64,000 nucleotides of DNA from Inquilinus limosus DSM 16000 (GCF_000423185.1 NZ_AUHM01000010.1:1-64000), one strand, 5' to 3'. Shown: positions 42,026 through 53,523, counted from the stretch's first letter. Notes: generated by a model from the sequence alone, not told the origin. Numbers and translations are program-made.

Positions 42026-43483
42026 TCAAGCGCCGGTGGCGGGATCGGTGTCGCCGGACTTGGCGTCGGCGTCCTCGGTCTCGGCGGCGGCAGCCTTGGA
42101 TTTGGCGGCCTTCTTCTTGGCGGGCTTGGCCTCGGCCGGCTTCGCTTCGACCGCCTCGTCCTCGTCCGGGTCGCGCGCCAGCTCCTCCGGCGTCACGGTG
42201 GTGTCGTTGACCTTGATCTTGCCGAGGATGACGTCGACGACCTTCTCCTCGAACAGCGGGGCGCGCAGATTCTCGATCGCCTGCGGGTTCTGGCGGAAGA
42301 AGTCGACCACCTGCTGCTCCTGGCCCGGATAGCGGCGGGCCTCGGCGATCAGGGCGCGGTTCAGCTCCTCCTGCGTCACCTCGACGTTCTCGGCGCGGCC
42401 GATCTCGGCGAAGAGCAGGCCGAGGCGGACGCGGCGCTCGGCGATGGCGCGGTACTCGGCCTTCAGCTCGTCCTCCGGCTTGTCCTTGTCCGGATTGTCG
42501 TCGCCGCCGGTCTCGAGCGATTGCTGCACCTGCTTCCAGATCTGGTCGAACTCCAGGTCGACCATGCCCTGCGGCACGGCGAAGTCGACGATCTCGGCCA
42601 GCTTGTCGAGCAGCTTGCGCTTGGCCCGCAGGCGCGACACCCGGCCGAACTCCTGCTCGGTCTGGCTCTTCACCGCGTTGCGCAGGCCCTCGAGGTCCTC
42701 GAAGCCCAGCTCCTTGGCGAAGTCCTCGTTCACCTCGGGCACGACCGGCGTCTCGATCGCCTTGACGTCGACCTCGAACTTCGCCGGCTTGCCGGCGTGC
42801 TCGGCGCTCGGATACTCCTCCGGGAAGCTCAGCGAGACGGTGACGTGCTCGCCCGCCTTCTTGCCGATCAGCTGGTCCTCGAAGCCCGGGATGAAGCGGT
42901 TCGAACCGATCTCGAGGCGGAAGTCCTTGCCGGACATCTCCTCGCTCGGGGCGGCGCCGTCGAGGCTGCCCTCGAAGTCGATCACGGCGACGTCGCCGGA
43001 CTCGAGGCCGCGCTCCTCGGCCAGCGCCTCGAACTTGCGGCGGGTCTCGGCGATCCGCTTCAGCCCGGCATCGACCTGCTCTTCGGTCACCTCGGCGACC
43101 GGACGCTCGATCTCGACGCTCTCGAAGGCCGGCGCGGCGATGTCCGGCAGCACCTCGACATCGACCTTGTATTCCAGGTCCTTGCCCTCGTCGAAGCTGG
43201 TCACCTCGACCTTCGGGCGCAGGGCCGGGCGCAGCTTGCGCTCGTCCAGCGCCTGCCGCACGCCCTCGTCGACGGCGCCTTCCAGGACCTCGCCCATGAC
43301 CGACTTGCCGTAGCGCTGCTTCATCAGCGACACCGGCACCTTGCCGGGGCGGAAGCCCGGGAGCTTGACACGGCCAGCGAGCTTGACGAGCTCCGTCTGG
43401 ACGCGCTGTTCGATGTCGGCCGCCGGCACGACGATCTTGAACTCGTGCCGCAGACCCTCGGTGCTGGTTTCGATCACTTGCAT
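42026..43483 (-). CDS. tig: Trigger factor
   Basis: A 485-residue ribosome-associated chaperone with prolyl isomerase activity. The ribosome-binding domain has the signature LPGFRPGKVPVSLMKQRYG (near residues 42-60). The FKBP-type domain covers about 155-240 (DVAVIDFEGSLDGAAPSEEM), followed by the helical substrate-binding arms. After residue 440 comes an Ala/Lys/Asp-rich tail (AKPAKKKAAKSKAAAAETED) that lengthens it beyond the E. coli protein. It heads the tig-clpP-clpX block and lies after tRNA-Leu. Confidence 0.97.
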   Translation of the reverse strand: MQVIETSTEGLRHEFKIVVPAADIEQRVQTELVKLAGRVKLPGFRPGKVPVSLMKQRYGKSVMGEVLEGAVDEGVRQALDERKLRPALRPKVEVTSFDEGKDLEYKVDVEVLPDIAAPAFESVEIERPVAEVTEEQVDAGLKRIAETRRKFEALAEERGLESGDVAVIDFEGSLDGAAPSEEMSGKDFRLEIGSNRFIPGFEDQLIGKKAGEHVTVSLSFPEEYPSAEHAGKPAKFEVDVKAIETPVVPEVNEDFAKELGFEDLEGLRNAVKSQTEQEFGRVSRLRAKRKLLDKLAEIVDFAVPQGMVDLEFDQIWKQVQQSLETGGDDNPDKDKPEDELKAEYRAIAERRVRLGLLFAEIGRAENVEVTQEELNRALIAEARRYPGQEQQVVDFFRQNPQAIENLRAPLFEEKVVDVILGKIKVNDTTVTPEELARDPDEDEAVEAKPAEAKPAKKKAAKSKAAAAETEDADAKSGDTDPATGA

Positions 43484-43544
43484 CGGTCTTCAGGAATCCG
43501 TCGATGTGACAGGTCGGTCGTGCTGTGCCCTGTCGGATGTTCAT

Positions 43545-43629
43545 TGGTGCGGGCGGAGGGATTTGAACCCCCACGGCTTTCGCCGCTGGAACCTAAATCC
43601 AGTGCGTCTACCAATTCCGCCACGCCCGC
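43545..43629 (-). tRNA. tRNA-Leu (TAG)
   Basis: An 85-nt class II tRNA with a long variable arm and encoded CCA. The acceptor GCGGGCG pairs with CGCCCGC; the anticodon stem CTGGA/TCCAG holds TTTAGGT, anticodon TAG. It lies 61 bases upstream of tig, same strand. Confidence 0.97.
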
Positions 43630-43763
43630 GAAGACCCCCACCCCCGCCCGCCCCCGAAAACGCGCACAAAAAGGCGGGCAGCGAAGGGAGTCGGCCCTGC
43701 GAAGCGCCGGTCTATAGCACAGGGTTTTTGCGGGCGACAGGCAAAACGCGGGGCCGGATCGGG

Positions 43764-45215
43764 CTAGAACCGGTCGAGCGTCCCGGGCAGCGCGTCGATC
43801 ACGTCCTCGGCGATCAGCCCGGCGCCGACCCGCTGCGCCGCGGCGCCGTGCAGCCACACGGCGGCGCAGGCGGCCTCGAAGCCCGGCATGCCCTGCGCCT
43901 TCAGCCCCAGCACCATTCCGGCCAGGACGTCGCCGGTGCCGCCGGTGGCGAGGGTCGGCGGGGCGTTGGCGTTGATCGCGGCCCGCCCGTCCGGCGCCGC
44001 GATGATGGTGTCCGCCCCCTTCAGCACCACCACGGCGCCGATCGCGGCCGCGGCCCGCTGCGCCCGGACCAGGCGCGGCGCCTCCTCCTTGCCGAACAGC
44101 CGGTCGAATTCGCCCTGATGCGGCGTCAGCACGCAGTCGGCGTCGAGCAGCCCGGCCAGCGCCTGCGGCTCGCCGGTGAAGCTGGCGAGTCCGTCGGCGT
44201 CGAGCACCAGCGACTTGCCGGCGGCGCGGACCGCCGCGACCGTCTCGCGCAGCGCCGGCCCGGCCCCGGCCCCCGGCCCGATCAGCACGGGGCCGAGGCG
44301 GCGGTCGGCCAGCAGCCCGTCCCAGCGCTCCATCGGCAGCGCCATCGCCCCCGGCCAGTCGGCGCGGTAGGCCGGCAGCGCCGCTTCCGGCGCCACCACG
44401 GTCAGGAGGCCGGCGCCGATCCGCCGCGCCGCCCGGGCCGCGAGGCGGGCGGCGCCGGTCAGGCTGCCGCCGCCCAGGATCAGCGGGTGGCCGCGGTCGT
44501 ATTTGTGCTGCGCCGGTCCGACCCGCGGAAAGACCGAGCGCCACAACGCCGGTCCGTTCTCGGACAGGCGTGGGCCGATCTCTCCGAGCACCGCGGCGTC
44601 GATGCCGATATCGGCCACCCGGGTCTCGCCGCACAGCGCCCGGCCGGGCAGCAGCAGATGGCCGGGCTTGCGGCGGAAGAAGGTGACGGTCAGGGCGGCG
44701 GGCGCCACCGGGCCGGGGGCGGCGCCGTCGTCGCCGAACAGCCCGCTCGGCACGTCCACTGCCGCGACCGGCAGCCTGGAGCGCGCCGCCGCCTCGACCA
44801 GCGCCGCGGCCTTGCCTTCCGGCGCCCGGTTCAGCCCGGCGCCGAACAGGGCGTCGACGACCAGCCCGGCGCCGTCCAGCACCGCCGGGTCGGGGGCCTC
44901 CACCCTGCCCCGCCACTGCGCCGCCGCCTCGGCCGCATCGCCGCGCAGGGATCTGACCGGGACCAGCGAGGCCAGCCGCACCGGCCAGCCCCGCTCCGCC
45001 AGCAGCCGGGCGACGACGTAGCCGTCGCCGCCATTGTTGCCGGGGCCGCACAGCACCGCGACCGGTCGCGGCGACCAGCGGGCGCGGATCGCCCGCGCCA
45101 CCGCCGCCCCCGCCCGCTCCATCAGCACGATGCCGGGGGTGCCGGCGGCGATGGTGCGGCGATCGGCCTCGCCCATCTCCGCCGCGGTCAGCAGCGCCAG
45201 GTCCGATGCGGTCAC
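43764..45215 (-). CDS. nnr: Bifunctional NAD(P)H-hydrate epimerase/dehydratase
   Basis: A 483-residue fusion that repairs hydrated NAD(P)H. The N-terminal epimerase (YjeF_N) has VAVLCGPGNNGGDGYVVARLLAERG, and the C-terminal ADP-dependent dehydratase has DRGHPLILGGGSLTGAARLAARAA, LTPHQGEFDRLF and the nucleotide motif LATGGTGDVLAGMVLG. The GTG start at 45215 overlaps the aldolase stop by 4 bases (GTGA). An upstream in-frame extension lies inside the aldolase and is rejected. In many alphaproteobacteria nnr precedes glnB; here three genes intervene. Confidence 0.94.
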   Translation of the reverse strand: MTASDLALLTAAEMGEADRRTIAAGTPGIVLMERAGAAVARAIRARWSPRPVAVLCGPGNNGGDGYVVARLLAERGWPVRLASLVPVRSLRGDAAEAAAQWRGRVEAPDPAVLDGAGLVVDALFGAGLNRAPEGKAAALVEAAARSRLPVAAVDVPSGLFGDDGAAPGPVAPAALTVTFFRRKPGHLLLPGRALCGETRVADIGIDAAVLGEIGPRLSENGPALWRSVFPRVGPAQHKYDRGHPLILGGGSLTGAARLAARAARRIGAGLLTVVAPEAALPAYRADWPGAMALPMERWDGLLADRRLGPVLIGPGAGAGPALRETVAAVRAAGKSLVLDADGLASFTGEPQALAGLLDADCVLTPHQGEFDRLFGKEEAPRLVRAQRAAAAIGAVVVLKGADTIIAAPDGRAAINANAPPTLATGGTGDVLAGMVLGLKAQGMPGFEAACAAVWLHGAAAQRVGAGLIAEDVIDALPGTLDRF

Positions 45216-45997
45216 CGCCCCGCCTTCCCGGTCGCCTCCCGGAAGGCGGCGATATCGGCCCGGGCGGCGTCGCGCAGCAGGGTGATGTCGGCCGGGGCGA
45301 TCACGATCCGGCAGCCGTCGCGGACCATCTCGGCGGGCGAGCGGCCGAGCGAGGGCAGCGCCCCGAGCCATTTGCCGCTGTCGAGCACGGCGCGCTCGGC
45401 CCGGCGAATCGTGTCGCGCACCTCCGGGTCGTCGAAGCGGCCGAGCTTGCCGAGGCTGCCGGACAGGTCCCAGGGGCCGATGAACAGCGCGTCGACGCCG
45501 TCGACCGCGGCGATGTCGGGAATCGCCTCCACCCCCTGGCGGGTCTCGATCTGGCACAGGATCAGCAGGTTGTCGTCGACGGTCTCGCGGTAGTCGGGCG
45601 CCAGGCCGAAATCGGCGCCGCGGGCGATGCCGTAGGCGACGCCGCGGGTGCCGGCCGGCGGATAGCGGCAGGCGGCGACCGCGGCCTCGGCCTCCGCCTT
45701 CGAGCCGACCTGCGGCACCATCACCCCCTCGGCGCCGATGTCGAGGATGCGCTTGGCGTAGACCGGGTCGTTCCAGGGCATGCGGACGATGCCGGTGGCC
45801 GGGGTGCCGGCCAGGGCCTGCAGGCAGGGCACCGCGTCGGCGACCGAGGCCGGCCCGTGCTCGTGGTCGAGCAGCACGATGTCGTAGCCGGCGAGTCCGA
45901 GCAGCTCGGACACAAGGGAATTCCCGAGGCCCTGCCAGCAGCCATAGACGGGCTCGCCCGCGCGCAGCTTCCGTTTCGCGGCGTTGGGTCGGTACAA
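45212..45997 (-). CDS. HpcH/HpaI-family aldolase
   Basis: A 261-residue class II pyruvate aldolase-type protein. Landmarks are YDIVLLDHEHGPAS (catalytic His), TGIVRMPWND (substrate Arg), GAEGVMVPQVGSKAEAE, LLILCQIETRQGV (metal Glu) and DALFIGPWDLSGSLG. It probably cleaves or condenses a 2-keto-3-deoxy acid using a divalent metal. No ATG fits: the best start is TTG at 45995-45997, with AGGAGG 5 bases before. The upstream frame runs into tRNA-His and cannot be coding. It is translationally coupled to nnr. Confidence 0.88.
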   Translation of the reverse strand: MYRPNAAKRKLRAGEPVYGCWQGLGNSLVSELLGLAGYDIVLLDHEHGPASVADAVPCLQALAGTPATGIVRMPWNDPVYAKRILDIGAEGVMVPQVGSKAEAEAAVAACRYPPAGTRGVAYGIARGADFGLAPDYRETVDDNLLILCQIETRQGVEAIPDIAAVDGVDALFIGPWDLSGSLGKLGRFDDPEVRDTIRRAERAVLDSGKWLGALPSLGRSPAEMVRDGCRIVIAPADITLLRDAARADIAAFREATGKAGR

Positions 45998-46054
45998 GGC
46001 AGCCTCCTCCGATGCGGTCGGAACAGGCGTATCAGACGATGGCGGGAAGGGAAA

Positions 46055-46131
46055 TGGGGCGACCGATGGGACTCGAACCCACGACAACTCGGACCACAAC
46101 CGAGGGCTCTACCAACTGAGCTACGGCCGCC
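46055..46131 (-). tRNA. tRNA-His (GTG)
   Basis: A 77-nt cloverleaf with the extra 5' G (-1) typical of tRNA-His and encoded CCA. The anticodon stem CTCGG/CCGAG holds TTGTGGT, anticodon GTG. The acceptor GCGGCCG pairs with CGGTCGC. Confidence 0.97.
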
Positions 46132-46281
46132 ACGGCATTTGCGGCGGCTCATATGCGGCATCGCCGCGGCGGCGTCAAGCGCAAGACGCATTCCCGTCGA
46201 TCAAGGGCGCTGCGGGGCATGACCGGGGCAGCGCAAGCCGGCATAGTCCGCCGCGACACATCTTCAGCAGGGGAAGGCACG

Positions 46282-47463
46282 ATGCTGATCCAGGCGGCCG
46301 CCATGGCCAATCTCGGCACCGAAACCGCGTTCGACGTCCTGGCGCGGGCCCAGGCACTGGCGGCGCAGGGCCGCGACATCATCAATCTCGGCATCGGCCA
46401 GCCGGATTTCCGCACCCCCGACCATATCGTCGAGGCGGCGGTGAAGGCGCTGCGCGACGGCCATCACGGCTACACCCCGGCCGGCGGCATCCCGGCGCTG
46501 CGCCGGGCGGTGGCCGACGACCTCGAGGCCCGGCGCGGCGTCGCGGTCGATCCGGACGACGTGGTGATCATGCCGGGCGGCAAGGTGACGATGTGGTTCG
46601 CCATCCTGATGTTCGGCGAGCCCGGGGCCGAGATCCTGTACCCGAATCCCGGATTCCCGATCTACGAATCCGCCATCCGCTTCACCGGGGCGACGCCGGT
46701 GCCGGTGCGGCTGCGCGAGGAGAACGGATTCGCCTTCTCGGCCGAGGAGGTGCTGGCCCAGATCACGCCGCGCACCCGCCTCCTGATCATCAACAGCCCG
46801 GCCAACCCGACCGGCGGGGTGGTGCCGAAGGCGGAGCTGGACCGTCTGGCCGAGGGGCTGGAGCGGCATCCGCATGTGGCGGTGCTGAGCGACGAGATCT
46901 ACAGCCGCATCCTCTATGACGGGGCGGAGCACAGCTGCTTCCTCTCCTACCCCGCCCTGCGCGACCGGGTGATCCTGCTGGACGGCTGGTCCAAGACCTA
47001 TGCCATGACCGGCTGGCGCCTGGGCTGGAGCGTCTGGCCGAAGAGCCTGCGCGAGGGCGCGACGCGGCTGGCCGTGAACTCCCACTCCTGCGTCAACGCC
47101 GCCGCCCAATATGCCGGCATCGCCGCGCTGCAGGGGCCGCAGGACGCGGTCGACGCGATGTGCGCCGCCTTCGCCGAGCGCCGGCGGGTCGTGGTCGACG
47201 CGCTGAACCGGCTGCCGGGCGTGCGCTGCGTCGAGCCGGGCGGCGCCTTCTACGCCTTCCCCAACATCACCGGCACCGGCCTGTCGGCCAAGGAGCTGCA
47301 GACCAGGCTGCTGGAGGAGTGCGGCGTCGCCACCATCGCCGGCACCAGCTTCGGCGCCATGGGCGAGGGATTCCTGCGCCTGTCCTACGCCAACAGCGTC
47401 GAGGCCATCGAGCGGGCCGTGGCGCGCATGGCCGAAGCCCTCTCCGACTTGATCAAAGCCTAA
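46282..47463 (+). CDS. Class I/II PLP-dependent aminotransferase (aspartate-aminotransferase type)
   Basis: A 393-residue fold-type I aminotransferase. INLGIGQPDFRTPDHIVEAA and YTPAGGIPALRRAVADDL are the N-terminal landmarks, NSPANPTGG binds the cofactor, SDEIYSRILYDG holds the PLP Asp and Tyr, and the Schiff-base Lys is in DGWSKTYAMTGWRLGW. A C-terminal Arg for the carboxylate lies in FLRLSYANS. The substrate is uncertain, perhaps an aromatic or branched amino acid. The frame is open from 46153, but the ATG at 46282 with AAGG upstream fits the family start MLIQAAAMANLGTE. It lies upstream of glnB with a sigma-54 promoter between. Confidence 0.92.
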   Translation: MLIQAAAMANLGTETAFDVLARAQALAAQGRDIINLGIGQPDFRTPDHIVEAAVKALRDGHHGYTPAGGIPALRRAVADDLEARRGVAVDPDDVVIMPGGKVTMWFAILMFGEPGAEILYPNPGFPIYESAIRFTGATPVPVRLREENGFAFSAEEVLAQITPRTRLLIINSPANPTGGVVPKAELDRLAEGLERHPHVAVLSDEIYSRILYDGAEHSCFLSYPALRDRVILLDGWSKTYAMTGWRLGWSVWPKSLREGATRLAVNSHSCVNAAAQYAGIAALQGPQDAVDAMCAAFAERRRVVVDALNRLPGVRCVEPGGAFYAFPNITGTGLSAKELQTRLLEECGVATIAGTSFGAMGEGFLRLSYANSVEAIERAVARMAEALSDLIKA

Positions 47464-47483
47464 AGAAGCAGCACCATGCCTAA

Positions 47484-47960
<477 letters not shown>

Positions 47961-48033
47961 GCGTCGGCCGCCGCCCTGCCGCCCAAGAACGTCTCTCATC
48001 AAAAACACTCGCGTAAACACAGGAAAAAGCATC

Positions 48034-49446
<1,413 letters not shown>

Positions 49447-49470
49447 GGCACGCCTCACCGGACCGCGAAA

Positions 49471-49496
49471 CCCCGCCGGAGACGGCGGGGTTTTTT
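49471..49496 (+). terminator. Intrinsic terminator of glnA
   Basis: CCCCGCCG (49471-49478) and CGGCGGGG (49483-49490) form an 8-bp stem with loop GAGA, followed by six T. It begins 24 bases after the glnA stop codon. Confidence 0.92.
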
Positions 49497-49523
49497 CTTG
49501 CGCGCATGGCGGGTCGGATGGGC

Positions 49524-49552
49524 TTGCGATTGCCCGCGGCACCTGCTGATAT
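49524..49552 (+). promoter_or_regulatory. Candidate sigma-70 promoter of the potABC operon
   Basis: TTGCGA (49524-49529) and TGATAT (49547-49552) are spaced by 17 bases, about 125 bases before the potA start and just after the glnA terminator. Confidence 0.5.
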
Positions 49553-49678
49553 CGTTCCCATCGACGCAGCGGCTCGAACCGGGTCATCGAAGCCCGGTCG
49601 GCCAGGCGTGACGGCGCCAGGGGTCCCCGACGGTCCGCCCCCGCCTCGCGCCCTGCCGGAACAAGAAACGAGGCCATC

Positions 49679-50707
49679 TTGACAGGGACGGCAATCGACA
49701 TTGTCGACGTGACCAAAGTGTTCGGCGGCGACCAGGGCGGCGCCGTCAGGGCCTTGAACGGGGTATCGGTCCAGATCCGGGACAACGAGTTCTTCACCCT
49801 CCTCGGCCCCTCGGGCTGCGGCAAGACCACCCTCCTCCGCATGATCGCGGGCTTCGAGGAGCCGACCACGGGCCGGATCCTGCTGCACGGCAAGCCGATC
49901 GAGGGGCTGCCGCCGCACAAGCGGCCGGTGAACACGGTGTTCCAGAGCTACGCCCTGTTCCCGCATATGACGGTGCGCGAGAACATCCGCTTCGGCCTGG
50001 AGATGAAGGGTATCGACCGCGCCCGGGCCGAGGCCCGCGTCGCCGAGATGATCGCCCTGGTCAAGCTGGGCGGGATGGAGAACCGCAAGCCGGCGCAGCT
50101 GTCAGGCGGCCAGCAGCAGCGCGTCGCCCTGGCCCGGGCGCTGGCCAGCGAGCCGCAGGTGCTGCTGCTGGACGAGCCGCTCTCGGCCCTCGACCTCAAG
50201 CTGCGCAAGGAGATGCAGATCGAGCTGAAGCGGCTGCAGACCGAGACCGGCATCACCTTCATCTTCGTCACCCACGACCAGGAGGAGGCGCTGACGATGT
50301 CGGACCGGATCGCGGTGATGAGCCAGGGCGAGATCCTGCAGATCGGCGGCCCGCGCGACATCTACGACCGGCCGACCAGGCGCTTCGTCGCCCATTTCAT
50401 CGGCGAGACCAACTTCTTCGAGGGCCCGCTCGCCGCCCGGCTGGGCTGCGCCGACGGAGCGACCCTGGCGGTGCGGCCGGAGCGGATCCTGCTGTCGGCC
50501 GAGCCCGGCCCGGACAGCCTGGCGGGAACGGTGGAGACGGTGGTCTATGTCGGCACCGACACCACCTATCATGTCCGCCTGGCCGAAGGCGGGCCGCTGG
50601 TCACCGCCCGGCTGCAGAACCGCAGCGGGGCGCAGCAGAGCTTCCAGCCCGGCGACCGGGTCGGGGTCGCCGTGCCGGCCGGCGCCGGCCACGCCCTGGT
50701 CGATTGA
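49679..50707 (+). CDS. potA: Polyamine ABC transporter ATP-binding protein
   Basis: A 342-residue PotA-type ATPase. Walker A is [11 protein letters not shown], signature [15 protein letters not shown], Walker [13 protein letters not shown], and switch [12 protein letters not shown]-terminal OBE/TOBE domain follows from about residue 245 ([10 protein letters not shown]). It energises uptake of putrescine or spermidine. The start appears to be TTG at 49679, preceded by ACGAGG; no ATG fits the conserved N-terminus. The gene leads a potA-potB-potC-potD order with short gaps. Confidence 0.92.
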   Translation: MTGTAIDIVDVTKVFGGDQGGAVRALNGVSVQIRDNEFFTLLGPSGCGKTTLLRMIAGFEEPTTGRILLHGKPIEGLPPHKRPVNTVFQSYALFPHMTVRENIRFGLEMKGIDRARAEARVAEMIALVKLGGMENRKPAQLSGGQQQRVALARALASEPQVLLLDEPLSALDLKLRKEMQIELKRLQTETGITFIFVTHDQEEALTMSDRIAVMSQGEILQIGGPRDIYDRPTRRFVAHFIGETNFFEGPLAARLGCADGATLAVRPERILLSAEPGPDSLAGTVETVVYVGTDTTYHVRLAEGGPLVTARLQNRSGAQQSFQPGDRVGVAVPAGAGHALVD

Positions 50708-50718
50708 GGGCGGCGGCG

Positions 50719-51609
50719 ATGGCACGGGCGAGCCGTTTGCAGATCACCGGGCTGATCGGGGTTCCGGTCGGCTTCATCCTGGTCTTCTTCATCATCCCGC
50801 TGGCGATCATGGCGGTCGTCTCGGTCGCCGAGCGCGGCCAGTTCGGCGGGGTGCAGTGGAACACCTTCTCCACCGACGCCTATGTCCGCTTCCTGTATGA
50901 GCGCGACTTCGACGACAGCCTGATCTGGAACCCGGCCTATGCCCAGATCCTGCTGCGCTCGGTCTGGCTGTCGCTGCTGACCACCGTGCTGTGCGTGCTG
51001 ATCGGCTTCCCGACCGCGCTGCACATGGCGATGCAGCCGCCGCCGCGGCGCAACCTGCTGATCTTCCTGGTCACCATCCCGTTCTGGACCAACCTCTTGG
51101 TCCGCAACTACGCCTGGATCCTGATGCTGCGCTCCGGCGGGCTGATCGATTCGGCGCTGCAGGGGCTGGGGCTGACCACCGGGTCGCTGAACCTGATGTA
51201 CACCGAGACGGCGATCGCCATCGGCCTCACCTACTCCTTCCTGCCCTTCATGGTGCTGCCGATCTATTCCAGCCTGGAGAAGCTGGATTTCCGGCTGGTC
51301 GAGGCCGCCTACGACCTGGGCGCCGACAAGTGGCGGTCGCTGCGCCGGATCGTCATCCCGCTGGCCATGCCGGGCATCGCCGCCGGCGCCATCCTGGTGT
51401 TCATCCCCTGCCTCGGCGCTTATGTGACGCCGGACCTGCTGGGCGGGTCGAAGTCGATGATGATCGGCAACCTGATCCAGAACCAGTTCGGCTCCTCCCG
51501 CAACTGGCCGTTCGGGGCCGCCCTGTCCTTCGCCCTGCTGGCTGTGGTGCTGCTGGCGATGATGCTGTACCTGATCCGCTTCCGCCGCGCCCCGCAGGTG
51601 GCGAAATGA
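50719..51609 (+). CDS. potB: Polyamine ABC transporter permease, PotB type
   Basis: A 296-residue inner-membrane permease with six helices. The cytoplasmic coupling motif is EAAYDLGADKWRSLRRIVIPLAMPGI, the EAA loop that contacts PotA. NLLVRNYAWILMLRSGGLID is typical of the PotB/PotH group. The ATG at 50719 was chosen because GAGGGCGG precedes it; a TTG at 50704 would overlap potA. Its stop codon overlaps the potC start by 4 bases. Confidence 0.92.
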   Translation: MARASRLQITGLIGVPVGFILVFFIIPLAIMAVVSVAERGQFGGVQWNTFSTDAYVRFLYERDFDDSLIWNPAYAQILLRSVWLSLLTTVLCVLIGFPTALHMAMQPPPRRNLLIFLVTIPFWTNLLVRNYAWILMLRSGGLIDSALQGLGLTTGSLNLMYTETAIAIGLTYSFLPFMVLPIYSSLEKLDFRLVEAAYDLGADKWRSLRRIVIPLAMPGIAAGAILVFIPCLGAYVTPDLLGGSKSMMIGNLIQNQFGSSRNWPFGAALSFALLAVVLLAMMLYLIRFRRAPQVAK

Positions 51610-52394
51610 GTGCGCCGTCCAACCTGCGCCGCTTCCCCGGCGTCCGCGCCGCCGCCTGGTTCTTCTTCGCCTATCTCTACATCCCGATCGTCGTGCTGCT
51701 GGTGCTGGCCTTCAACGCCGGCAGCTCGGCGACGATCTGGGAGGGCTTCAGCACCCGCTGGTTCGGCGTGGTGCTGGGCAATCCGGACATCCTGCGGGCG
51801 GCGCGGAACTCGCTGATCGTCGCCGCCGTCGCCGCGGTGGTCGCGACGATGATGGCGGTGCCGGCGGCGATCGGCATGGCCCGGCGGCGCTTCCGCGGCC
51901 AGACCGCGGTCAGCGCCCTGATCGCCCTGCCGCTGGTGGTGCCGGAGGTGGTGACGGCCGTCGCGACGCTGCTGTTCTTCACCGCGATCGCCCTGCCGCT
52001 CGGCCTGTTCACCATCATCCTGGCGCATATCGTCTTCTGCATCCCCTTCGCCTATCTGCCGATCCGGGCTCGGCTGGAGGGGATGGATGCGAGCCTGGGC
52101 GAGGCCGCGGCCGACCTCTACGCCACGCCCTGGCAGGCCTTCCGCCGGGTGACGCTGCCGCTGCTGTGGCCGGGCATCCTGTCCGGACTGATGCTGGCCT
52201 TCATCATCTCGCTCGACGACTTCGTCATCACCTTCTTCGTCTCCGGCGCCGGGGCGACCACCCTGCCGATCTACATCTACGGCATGATCCGCATCGGCGT
52301 GACGCCGGAGGTCAACGCCATCTCCGCGCTGATGCTGCTGATCTCGATCGTCTTCGTCGCCCTGTCCTGGGTGGTGGGACGGGCGCGGAGCTAA
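51606..52394 (+). CDS. potC: Polyamine ABC transporter permease, PotC type
   Basis: A 262-residue permease with six helices. The EAA loop is GEAAADLYATPWQAFRRVTLPLLWPGI, and ISLDDFVITFFVSGAGATTLPIYIYGMIR is the PotC/PotI hallmark. It pairs with PotB to form the channel. The ATG overlaps the potB stop (ATGA). The binding-protein gene follows in the same reading frame, 15 bases after this stop codon. Confidence 0.94.
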   Translation: MSAPSNLRRFPGVRAAAWFFFAYLYIPIVVLLVLAFNAGSSATIWEGFSTRWFGVVLGNPDILRAARNSLIVAAVAAVVATMMAVPAAIGMARRRFRGQTAVSALIALPLVVPEVVTAVATLLFFTAIALPLGLFTIILAHIVFCIPFAYLPIRARLEGMDASLGEAAADLYATPWQAFRRVTLPLLWPGILSGLMLAFIISLDDFVITFFVSGAGATTLPIYIYGMIRIGVTPEVNAISALMLLISIVFVALSWVVGRARS

Positions 52395-52409
52395 CCAGGG
52401 AGGCCCGAA

Positions 52410-53453
52410 ATTCCGATCCGACGCACCTGCCTGGCCGCCGCCTTCGCCGCGGCCCTGCTGACCGGCCCCGCCGCCTGGGCGGCCGGCGACCTGTTCCTGT
52501 TCAACTGGACCAACTACACCCCGCCCGACCTTTTGAAGAAGTTCGAGGCCGAGACCGGGATCAAGGTCACGCTCGATGTCTATGATTCGAACGAGACCCT
52601 GCTGGCCAAGATGCAGGCCGGCGGCGCCAGCTACGACGTGGTGGTGCCGTCCGACTACATGGTCGACATCATGATCAAGGAGGGGCTGCTGCAGGAGATC
52701 GACGCGGCGGCCATGCCCGGCTTCGGCAATGTCGTCGCACCGCACGACAAGCCCTGGTACGACCCGGAGCGGAAATACTCCGCGCCGTACATGTGGGGCA
52801 CCACCGGCTTCACCTATGACAGCGCCAAGGTGCAGGGCCCGGTCGACGACAGCTGGTGGTCGATCTTCAACCCCGACGGCCCGTTCAAGGGCAGCCTGGC
52901 GATGATGAACGATTCGGTCGAGGTGTTCACCGCCGCCGCCTTCTATCTCGGCATCGACCGCTGCACCGAGAGCAGCGAGGACGCCGGCAAGATCTTCAAG
53001 CTGCTGGAGACGCAGAAGCCGGCCGTCGCCCTCTACAACTCCGACGGCTCGGTCGACCGGATGGCGGCTGGCGAGGTGGTCGCCCACATGCAGTGGAACG
53101 GCGCCGCGCACCGCACCAAGCTGCAGCGGCCCAGCGCGGTCTTCGTCTATCCGAAGGAGGGGCTGAACCTCTGGGCCGACAACCTGGTGGTGCCGAAGGG
53201 CGCGAAGAACCCGGAGAACGCCAAGACCTTCATCGCCTGGATGCTGAAGCCGGAGAACATCGCCGCCGCCTCCAACTTCACCACCTACATGAACGCGATC
53301 AAGGGCTCCGAGGCCTTCATGGACAAGGCCCTGAGCGAGGACCCGGCGATCAATATGCCGCCGGATTACGCCGGCCGGCTGCGGCCGGCCAGGAACTGCT
53401 CTCCCGCTGCGGTCGAGTTGCGCGACCGGGTCTGGACCCGCCTCAAATCCTGA
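52410..53453 (+). CDS. potD: Polyamine-binding periplasmic protein, first tandem copy (ATT start inferred)
   Basis: A 347-residue extracellular solute-binding protein of the PotD/PotF family. The signal peptide reads (M)PIRRTCLAAAFAAALLTG with cleavage near AWA, then the mature start GDLFLFNWTNYTPPDLLKKF. The frame back to the potC stop contains no ATG, GTG or TTG before the signal peptide. The codon with the right spacing (6 bases after GGGAGG at 52398-52403) is ATT at 52410. The next copy shares most of the mature sequence, and both end in NCSPAAVELRDRVWTRLKS. Mature residues such as YDVVVPSDYMVDIM and PYMWGTTGF line the polyamine site. Confidence 0.88.
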   Translation: MPIRRTCLAAAFAAALLTGPAAWAAGDLFLFNWTNYTPPDLLKKFEAETGIKVTLDVYDSNETLLAKMQAGGASYDVVVPSDYMVDIMIKEGLLQEIDAAAMPGFGNVVAPHDKPWYDPERKYSAPYMWGTTGFTYDSAKVQGPVDDSWWSIFNPDGPFKGSLAMMNDSVEVFTAAAFYLGIDRCTESSEDAGKIFKLLETQKPAVALYNSDGSVDRMAAGEVVAHMQWNGAAHRTKLQRPSAVFVYPKEGLNLWADNLVVPKGAKNPENAKTFIAWMLKPENIAAASNFTTYMNAIKGSEAFMDKALSEDPAINMPPDYAGRLRPARNCSPAAVELRDRVWTRLKS

Positions 53454-53523
53454 GCGGCCGGGCCGTCGTCCCGGGCGTCGGCGGGGCGCGACATCACAAT
53501 CCGACGACAACAGAGAGGTTGAG

